DNA from: Pseudodesulfovibrio sp. S3
GTDB lineage: Bacteria; Desulfobacterota; Desulfovibrionia; Desulfovibrionales; Desulfovibrionaceae
Assembly: GCF_004025585.1 (NCBI RefSeq)
Contig: NZ_QTZO01000011.1
Location: forward strand, 1-64,000
Length of the DNA: 64,000 bases
Direction of reading: 5' to 3'
Under the pieces are notes generated by a model. That model did not search any database and was not told the origin of the DNA. It worked only from the letters and a program-made list of their open reading frames with translations. Within the stretch, counting starts at the first letter, position 1. Each line of letters begins with the position of its first letter. Positions 58,237-64,000 of the stretch are shown in pieces. Position numbers and translations under genes: made by a program.

Positions 58237-58746
58237 ATGGAAATACTGGAAGCCCTGCGCACCAGGCGCAGCATCAGGAAATACGAGGACAGGATCATTC
58301 CTGACGATATGGTCAGGGAGATACTGGAAGGGGCCATGATGGCCCCCAGTGCAGGCAATGCCCAGCCCTGGCAATTTGTGGTGATCAACGACCGCGCACG
58401 CCTGGACGGCATGGCCGACCTGCATCCCCATATCAAGATGGTCACCCAGGCTCCTTTGGGCATTCTTGTCTGCGGAGATTTGAGCCTGGAGAAGTACCCC
58501 GGTTATTGGGTCCAGGACTGCGCCGCAGCCATGGAAAACCTGCTGCTGGCCGTCCACGGCCTCGGCTTGGGTGCGGTCTGGACCGGCATCTATCCCATGG
58601 AGGACCGGGTCGCCGCCTTCCGCAAGATGTTCAACCTGCCGGAGCACATCGTCCCCCTCGGGTTCGCCCCCATCGGTTGGCCCGCCCAGCAACTCTCGTC
58701 CGAAAGCCGGTTCAAAGAAGACCGGGTTCACTACAACACCTATTAG
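58237..58746 (+). CDS. Nitroreductase-family FMN oxidoreductase
   Basis: This 169-residue protein has the nitroreductase signature RRSIRKYEDRIIPDDMVREILEGAMMAPSAGNAQPW and a C-terminal GLGAVWTGIYP. It probably reduces nitro groups or quinones with NAD(P)H. GGAGG lies 8 bases before this ATG; an ATG at 58231 is closer to that site. The next flavoprotein gene starts 9 bases after the stop. Confidence 0.9.
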   Translation: MEILEALRTRRSIRKYEDRIIPDDMVREILEGAMMAPSAGNAQPWQFVVINDRARLDGMADLHPHIKMVTQAPLGILVCGDLSLEKYPGYWVQDCAAAMENLLLAVHGLGLGAVWTGIYPMEDRVAAFRKMFNLPEHIVPLGFAPIGWPAQQLSSESRFKEDRVHYNTY

Positions 58747-58755
58747 GAGACCGTC

Positions 58756-59331
58756 ATGAAAGTAGTCGGAATCAACGGTTCCGCCCGCAAGGGCGGCAAT
58801 ACCGCAGCAATGATCCAGCGCGTTTTCACCAAACTCGAGGCCGAAGGCATCGAGACCGAACTGATCGAGCTGGGCGGCAAGAAAATGCACGGCTGCCTCG
58901 CCTGCGGCAAATGCGCGGAAAACAAGGACCGCCGCTGTGCGGTCAAAAACGATTTCTTCAACGAATGTCTTGAGGCCATGGACGCGGCGGACGGGATCAT
59001 CCTCGGCTCGCCCACCTACTTTGCCACCATCACCACCGAGATGAGCGCGCTGATCGACCGGGCGGGCATGGTCGGCCTGGTCAACGGCAGCATGTTCGCC
59101 CGCAAGGTCGGGGCCTCGGTCGTGACCGCCCGGCGCGGCGGGGCCATGCAGACCTTCAACACGCTCAATTCCTTCTTCTTCATCGAACAGATGGTCGTGC
59201 CCGGATCCCGTTACTGGAACATGGGCTTCGGCAGGGAAAAAGGTGAAGTGCTCAATGACGCCGAAGGCTTGGAGACCATGGATGTGCTCGGTCAGAACAT
59301 GGCCTGGCTCATGAAAAAACTCCAGGACTAG
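58756..59331 (+). CDS. NADPH-dependent FMN reductase / iron-sulfur flavoprotein-like
   Basis: This 191-residue flavodoxin-fold protein has the FMN loop NGSARKGGNTAAM, a Cys motif (GCLACGKCAENKDRRC) that could hold an iron-sulfur cluster, and ADGIILGSPTYFATIT. It is probably co-transcribed with the nitroreductase under HxlR control. Confidence 0.9.
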   Translation: MKVVGINGSARKGGNTAAMIQRVFTKLEAEGIETELIELGGKKMHGCLACGKCAENKDRRCAVKNDFFNECLEAMDAADGIILGSPTYFATITTEMSALIDRAGMVGLVNGSMFARKVGASVVTARRGGAMQTFNTLNSFFFIEQMVVPGSRYWNMGFGREKGEVLNDAEGLETMDVLGQNMAWLMKKLQD

Positions 59332-59340
59332 AAAGGATAG

Positions 59341-59358
59341 GCCCCTGCACGCAGGGGC
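59341..59358. terminator. Terminator after the flavoprotein gene
   Basis: GCCCCTG pairs with CAGGGGC around CACG and is followed by TTTTCC. It separates the flavoprotein gene from the convergent sensor kinase gene. Confidence 0.8.
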
Positions 59359-59364
59359 TTTTCC

Positions 59365-61668
59365 TCATCCTCGGAGAGGCAGGGTAACCACCACGCAGGT
59401 CTCGCCGGTGTGACCGGCGTCCAGGGTTATGTCACCGCCGTGGGTACGGGCGATAAGCCGGGCGGAATAGGTTCCCAACCCGGAACCCCGACTCGGATTG
59501 GACGTGGAATACTTGTCGAAAAAGGTTTCCCGCACGACCCAGGGCACCTCTCCCTGATTGCGGATGCGGATGGTCACGTTCTCGCCCTTCTCCAGAAGGA
59601 TGGAAATGGAACCGGATTCGGGTGAAGCTTCCAGGGCGTTGCGGATCAGGTTCGAGAGCATCGACTTGAAAAGTTCCTTGTCCACGGTGATCGGAAAGGC
59701 TTTGGAGAATTGCCCGTTCCCTGCCTCAATGCCTACGCTGATCCCCTTTTCCCGGATATGGGACAGGGCCTCGACCTTGATACGCTCAATGACCTGGAGC
59801 ACGTCCACGGTCGTTCTCTCCAGGACATACGTGCCACATTCCATTTTATAGAGATCCAGGGACCGGTTGATCAGGTGGAGCATGGTGTCGCCGGCCTTTT
59901 CAATCGTGTCGAGCATGACCGCCTGGGGGGTCGTCAAGCCGCCCATCCTGCGGATTTCCTCGGGCAACCCCACGACTGCGCCAAGGGGCGTTTTGAGGTC
60001 ATGCCTGGCCATCCGTTCCATATCGTCACGCAGGGTCTCGGCCAACTTGCGGTCCGTAATGTCGCGGCTCACGCCCTGAAGACCGATCCTGTCCCCCTCG
60101 TCATTGAGCAGCACGCCCACTCGGGATTCAAGCCACACAGTAGAACCGTCCACGCAGAGGAACTCCATATCCTCCGTGATTGAGGCATGGAAATCGCCTT
60201 GTTCGACCTGGTCGTTGAGCACTGTCAGGACATCATTGAAACGGGTTCGGGAACCCGTTGAAAGAAAATCCTGTATGGGCCTGCCCAGCACATCATATCG
60301 CTTGAAGCCGCGAATGACCTCGTCGGAAGGGCTGACGTAGGTGAACCGGGAATCAGCGTCCACCCCCCAGATGATATCCGTGACGTTCTCAGCCAGCAGA
60401 CGGTACTGTTTCTCCCGCTGGCGCAGGGTTTCCTCCATGAGCTTGCGGTCCGTTATGTCCGTGCCCACGCACAATACCCCGACCATGGCCCCATCCCGCG
60501 ACAGGACCGAATCATTGGCCCAGGCCACCCAGACAATCTCACCATTCTTGCGCAGGCTCATGGTTTCGTCAAAGGAATGATCCAGGGGATTTTTCAGCAA
60601 CCGGTTCAGGTACCGGCGCATGGACTGCCCTTCCGCATCTTTCCGGGGAATCAGTGTACCCACGAAGGGCTTTCCCAGCAACTCGCCCGGCGCATACCCG
60701 TAGAATTCCTCGGCGTATTCATTGCAAAAATCGATTTCACCGGACATGTCGATGCGCAGGATGATGGACTTGGCATTATGGATCAATTGGTAATAGCGTT
60801 CTCGATCCTTGAGACGGCCGAGAATCATGACCATCACGGCCCAGAACGAAGCGGGAAGCAACAGTACGAGCAGGCCGCCGAAGGTCAGGATGTAGACCCC
60901 ATAGGGCGAAAAGGTCCGGCCGGTGCCGGGAGCCGCCGCCAACTGCCAATGCCCGGAGGGGAAATGGATATCCTCGACAATGGGGTCCATGTCGAACACC
61001 ACGGGGTCGCCCGCCAGCACCAGATCACGGGCTGGCGAGGATTCCGGTTTACGCAAGGCCAGCATCACTTCAGGCTCGAATGCAACAAACTCGCTGCCCA
61101 AATAAAAAGCGCCGGAGTCCAGCGTGACGCTGATCAACCCCCAGTACCGGGCAGAACCATCGGCCTCCGACAACAGGACCGGAGTCAGCACAACAACTTC
61201 ACTCCTGTCGGGAGAGCGCGGATTCGAAACCAGTATCTGGACCTGCCCGGTCCCCTTGGCACGAATGGCCGAGACCCGAAGGGCTGCGGAACCGCTCAGG
61301 GGAATCGCCCGACCAAAGGCATGTTCTCTTTCATCGGCCGGATATGCATGCGAAATAATGTCGTTTTTGGCAAGCTGCAAAGACCGGACAGCGTTCCTGC
61401 CGGCAAGAAGAATCTCGACAATCTTCTGGAACTCCGCCTGGTCCATTTCCGGATTGACCTGAAGAAACGCCTTGAGAGAATTGACCAGTTGGAAAGTTGA
61501 CTCGAACCGGATCTCCAGTTGGGACTTGACGGTCGTGAGGGCGTGAACGACCTGTGCCCGGACCTTTTGAGCGTGGTTTTCCTGGTCGGCCCTGTAGCCG
61601 ATGGTGACTACCACTACCACGACCAGACCGGCGAGCAGGGGAATCAGGTGAACTATGCGCTTGAGCAT
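59365..61668 (-). CDS. Membrane sensor histidine kinase with CHASE-type sensor and two PAS domains
   Basis: This 767-residue kinase has a first transmembrane helix (about 8-25), a periplasmic CHASE-like domain (about 30-265, with RFESTFQLVNSLKAFLQVNPEM) and a second helix (about 270-295). Two PAS domains follow (about 300-420 and 425-545), then a HisKA region and HATPase. The phosphoacceptor is His556 in RHDLKTPLG. The N box NLIRNALEASPESG and G box RGSGLGTYSARLI are present. No receiver domain or adjacent regulator is seen. Confidence 0.9.
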   Translation of the reverse strand: MLKRIVHLIPLLAGLVVVVVVTIGYRADQENHAQKVRAQVVHALTTVKSQLEIRFESTFQLVNSLKAFLQVNPEMDQAEFQKIVEILLAGRNAVRSLQLAKNDIISHAYPADEREHAFGRAIPLSGSAALRVSAIRAKGTGQVQILVSNPRSPDRSEVVVLTPVLLSEADGSARYWGLISVTLDSGAFYLGSEFVAFEPEVMLALRKPESSPARDLVLAGDPVVFDMDPIVEDIHFPSGHWQLAAAPGTGRTFSPYGVYILTFGGLLVLLLPASFWAVMVMILGRLKDRERYYQLIHNAKSIILRIDMSGEIDFCNEYAEEFYGYAPGELLGKPFVGTLIPRKDAEGQSMRRYLNRLLKNPLDHSFDETMSLRKNGEIVWVAWANDSVLSRDGAMVGVLCVGTDITDRKLMEETLRQREKQYRLLAENVTDIIWGVDADSRFTYVSPSDEVIRGFKRYDVLGRPIQDFLSTGSRTRFNDVLTVLNDQVEQGDFHASITEDMEFLCVDGSTVWLESRVGVLLNDEGDRIGLQGVSRDITDRKLAETLRDDMERMARHDLKTPLGAVVGLPEEIRRMGGLTTPQAVMLDTIEKAGDTMLHLINRSLDLYKMECGTYVLERTTVDVLQVIERIKVEALSHIREKGISVGIEAGNGQFSKAFPITVDKELFKSMLSNLIRNALEASPESGSISILLEKGENVTIRIRNQGEVPWVVRETFFDKYSTSNPSRGSGLGTYSARLIARTHGGDITLDAGHTGETCVVVTLPLRG

Positions 61669-61798
61669 GATATGGCAATCCGTGTTCTAGGCCAGTGATC
61701 CGGCCGCTTCTTGGGCAGCATAGCAAAACTGACTTCAAAGTGAAACGAATACCGTGTGAAGAAACTGCGCCGCAGCCGACTTTTTTCACGCTCGAAAA

Positions 61799-62590
61799 CT
61801 ACTCCGCCAACCCTCCGGCAAAGACGCCGGGCGTCATGCCCATGACCTTCCGGAAACAACGGGTCATGTGGCTCTGATCGGAAAAACCCGCCTCCACTGC
61901 GCTGTCAGCCAGGCTCTTCCCGTTGCGGATGCACTCCTTGACCCGCCGCACCCGCTGCATGATCTGATACTCGTGGGGCGGCATGCCCACTACCGAGGCA
62001 AAGACCCGGTTCAATCTGCATGGGCTGCACCCGGCCATCCCGGCCAAGACCTTGAGCGGCACATCATCGGCATGGCATTCCTCCAGATGACGGCGGACCG
62101 CAGCTATCCTGTCCTGTTCCGGGACCAGGGCAACCATGGACGCGCTCCCTGTGCAGAGCGGCTCCATGACCTCCAGAAGCGCTGCCTGCCGTTCCAGCCG
62201 TGAGGCCGGTTGCCGGGCCATATTCGCCAACCGGAGCACTGCCCCGAAACGGGCCGGATCGTCCGATATCAATTCCGCCGCGGCCAGATCCGCAGGGTCC
62301 AGACCCGCCTCCTCGAAACAGCTCAGGGGAATGCTGATCATGATGTATTCACTGGTGCCGCTGTCCGAACAGGCATGCGGAGCATCCGGGGGTATGACCA
62401 TGACCTGCCCTGCCGCAGTCGTATGACGGACCCCGGCAATGTCCGTATGCCTGACCCCGGCCACCACCGCGCCGACACACACGGATCGATGGGCATGACG
62501 GGCCCCGGTGGGCGGCATGCCTGCATGGCGGACCACGCTGACGCCGTCCAGTCCGGGGATTTCGGCATATTCGGTACAGCTTTCGGTCAT
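61799..62590 (-). CDS. AraC-family transcriptional regulator with cupin sensor domain
   Basis: This 263-residue regulator has an N-terminal AraC-binding cupin domain (about 10-110, with HAHRSVCVGAV and VIPPDAPHACSD). The C-terminal double helix-turn-helix shows LKVLAGMAGCSPCRLNRVFASVVGMPPHEYQ and LADSAVEAGFSDQSHMTRCFRKVMGMTPG. It lies 11 bases after the cupin gene and likely shares its transcript. The ATG at 62590 is preferred over 62638. Confidence 0.9.
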   Translation of the reverse strand: MTESCTEYAEIPGLDGVSVVRHAGMPPTGARHAHRSVCVGAVVAGVRHTDIAGVRHTTAAGQVMVIPPDAPHACSDSGTSEYIMISIPLSCFEEAGLDPADLAAAELISDDPARFGAVLRLANMARQPASRLERQAALLEVMEPLCTGSASMVALVPEQDRIAAVRRHLEECHADDVPLKVLAGMAGCSPCRLNRVFASVVGMPPHEYQIMQRVRRVKECIRNGKSLADSAVEAGFSDQSHMTRCFRKVMGMTPGVFAGGLAE

Positions 62591-62601
62591 AGTCCTCAAG
62601 A

Positions 62602-62985
62602 TCAGAGCAACGCCGGCATGAATTTGGCCAGCAGACACAGGCCGTTCTCGCCCGCCTGCACCCGATGGGACGCGCTCTCCGGCATGATGGCGACCACGCC
62701 GGGCTCATAGGGGATGCATTTGCCGTCAAGGAAACACTGTCCGCTCCCTTCGGCCACCTCATGCAGCTCCCAATTGGTTTCGTGGACATGGTCGCCTATT
62801 TCCGCGCCGGGTTCAAGGCGCACCAGATGGGCGCTGAACCGGCCTTCGGTCTCATGCCCGGTGATCAGATGCTTGAGCGACACCCCGGCAAAGGCAGGAT
62901 GGGCATTCCATTCCAGACCGGCCGCACCCCTGGGCGCATCCGGCCCGGCAATGATTCCCGTATCGAACTTGGTGAAGATATTCAT
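62602..62985 (-). CDS. Small cupin-domain protein
   Basis: This 127-residue single cupin has the metal-binding motif 1 GAEIGDHVHETNWELHEVAEG and motif 2 EPGVVAIMPESASHRV. No enzymatic assignment is possible. AAGGAGG lies 5 bases before the ATG at 62985. It forms a unit with the AraC regulator gene. Confidence 0.87.
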   Translation of the reverse strand: MNIFTKFDTGIIAGPDAPRGAAGLEWNAHPAFAGVSLKHLITGHETEGRFSAHLVRLEPGAEIGDHVHETNWELHEVAEGSGQCFLDGKCIPYEPGVVAIMPESASHRVQAGENGLCLLAKFMPALL

Positions 62986-63052
62986 GGAGCCTCCTTTGGT
63001 TTCAAGGGAGGATACGGCCAACCGGGCATACCGGTCTTGCACGATCTTGTCG

Positions 63053-63628
63053 TCAGCCCTGTTTTCGGGCCGTGTCCAATATTTCCCTGACAAAATCGGT
63101 CTTGCCTTCGGTATAGGCCACCCGGTCATCAGGGAAACGCACGGCCAGGTCACGCTTGAGCTCACCATATCGGGCAGCGGCATCGGGATGGCCGAGAAGG
63201 TAGTCGCGGAACGCGAGCCCTTCCCACAGCGTGGAGTCCCGGACGGTCATATGGATGTGGTGTGTCCGCCGCCCGTCACGGTCCCGCTTGATGGACCAGG
63301 GATAGTGCCGCGGGGTGCATCCTTCGGGCTGAGGACGCCAGAAACAGTCATACCCCTGGGCTTCCAGGATGGGTACCGCTTCGGTCCTGACCATATCCAG
63401 GTCGGTCACCTCCACCAGCATGTCGATCACGGGCTTGGCGGTCATTCCCGGCAGGGATGTGCTGCCGAAATGTTCTATACGGACCAGCAGCCCCTCCGGT
63501 AGGCAGCCCTGCAAATGACGCTTTTCCTCTTCGAAACGCTCAGGCCACGCAGGATCGTAGGGCAACAGCTCGATCCGATCCCGCAACACCCGCTCGATTT
63601 TTGCTTCCAACGTTTCCACGGGAATCAC
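63053..63628 (-). CDS. GrpB-family (UPF0157) nucleotidyltransferase-fold protein
   Basis: This 191-residue protein has the GrpB family blocks LLPYDPAWPERFEEEK, IEHFGSTSLPGMTAKPVIDMLV and HIHMTVRDSTLWEGLAFRDYL. The GST/D-x-D region resembles nucleotidyltransferases. The function is unknown. The GTG start overlaps the stop of the upstream HD-GYP gene (GTGA), so translation is coupled. Confidence 0.88.
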   Translation of the reverse strand: MIPVETLEAKIERVLRDRIELLPYDPAWPERFEEEKRHLQGCLPEGLLVRIEHFGSTSLPGMTAKPVIDMLVEVTDLDMVRTEAVPILEAQGYDCFWRPQPEGCTPRHYPWSIKRDRDGRRTHHIHMTVRDSTLWEGLAFRDYLLGHPDAAARYGELKRDLAVRFPDDRVAYTEGKTDFVREILDTARKQG

Positions 63629-64000
63629 CCGATCCGGCCGTTGGTCTCGATCTCGAGGATGAAGGTCTCCACCAATTCAGGGTCCAGGGATGATCCGGCC
63701 AGGCTGCGCAGGGTGTCAACGGCTTCGGACAGGGGCCTGCCCTTCTGGTAGGGCCGGTCCGTGGTCATGGCGTCGAAGTAATCCACCACGCACAGGATGC
63801 GCGCACCCAAGGGAATCTCGTCCCCCTTGAGACCGCGGGGATAACCCGAACCGTCCATGAGCTCGTGGTGGGCGTAGACGTACTCCAGGGCCGGCCCGAG
63901 AAAGTCGAGATTCTTGAGGATGTCCCGGCCCCATTCCGGGTGATGATGTATCTCATCGATCATATCCCGGCTGAGCGGCGTGTCCTCGCAGGTGAAGACA
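63625..64000 (-). CDS. HD-GYP domain protein, N-terminal part outside window
   Basis: The frame is open to the window edge, so only the C-terminal 124 codons are seen. They show the HD-GYP core HHPEWGRDIL, YAHHELMDGSGYPRGLKGDEIPL, ARILCVVDYFDAMTTDRPYQKG and the helical end. HD-GYP proteins usually hydrolyse cyclic di-GMP. The GYP motif (SGYPRG) is intact; the HD pair lies beyond the window. Confidence 0.9.
   Translation of the reverse strand, partial: VFTCEDTPLSRDMIDEIHHHPEWGRDILKNLDFLGPALEYVYAHHELMDGSGYPRGLKGDEIPLGARILCVVDYFDAMTTDRPYQKGRPLSEAVDTLRSLAGSSLDPELVETFILEIETNGRIG

Overview
The window reads as a chromosomal segment of a GC-rich, anaerobic, Gram-negative sulfur-metabolising bacterium. 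The best fit is the Desulfovibrionales (Desulfovibrio or Pseudodesulfovibrio type). Support comes from an F1 ATP synthase operon with two b-type stator genes and no a or c genes, the NfnAB transhydrogenase pair, a periplasmic molybdopterin/cytochrome/rhodanese operon, many PAS/HPt/HD-GYP signalling proteins, and dispersed intergenic hairpin elements. This placement is inferred from gene content, because no rRNA or tRNA is present. No prophage, insertion sequence or CRISPR array was seen.

Layout. Positions 1-4300 hold a hairpin-rich non-coding stretch, a DUF1992 gene, era and a large hybrid histidine kinase. Positions 4371-12051 hold the most distinctive region. A leftward operon encodes a c-type cytochrome, a Tat-exported molybdopterin oxidoreductase, a four-cluster ferredoxin subunit, a cytochrome b subunit, a triple-rhodanese protein and a rhodanese-thioredoxin fusion. 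A TorD-type chaperone gene converges on its end, and a CsoR-family regulator gene diverges from the chaperone gene. Together they look like a periplasmic sulfane-sulfur reducing or oxidising system with a persulfide-type sensor. The rhodanese-thioredoxin gene contains an in-frame TGA exactly where its neighbour has the second Cys of a C-x4-C motif, so it is a candidate selenoprotein. Two mirrored ACCC-N5-GGGT sites lie in the operon promoter region.

Positions 12285-25521 carry a FecR/OmpA-lipoprotein pair, a metallophosphoesterase, an LUD protein, acetyl-CoA synthetase with a LytTR regulator, a TAXI binding protein, a double DUF1566 protein, NfnAB, and a GEMM-like cyclic-dinucleotide riboswitch with an overlapping terminator in front of an unknown small protein. 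An MFS pump with an unusually structured leader follows. Positions 25969-34858 contain recQ, a divergent GNAT/MarR pair around a near-perfect palindrome, copper genes (copA, a CopZ-like chaperone), a DMT exporter, an MGMT-type methyltransferase and a TIGR01212 radical SAM gene.

Positions 35040-46878 are a housekeeping block: mreB-mreC-mreD-mrdA-rodA, a bactofilin and the F1 operon. The ATP synthase genes visibly favour GTT/GGT codons relative to the rest of the window, as expected for high expression. Positions 47242-64000 are mixed: a family 9 glycosyltransferase, flavin reductases with ArsR and HxlR regulators, a YgjP-like peptidase, a DUF523 protein, an MFS carrier, cheD, an exported acetolactate decarboxylase, two stand-alone HPt proteins, an AMIN protein, pstB-phoU behind a Pho-box-like array, a CHASE/PAS sensor kinase, AraC/cupin, a GrpB-family protein, and an HD-GYP gene cut by the window end.
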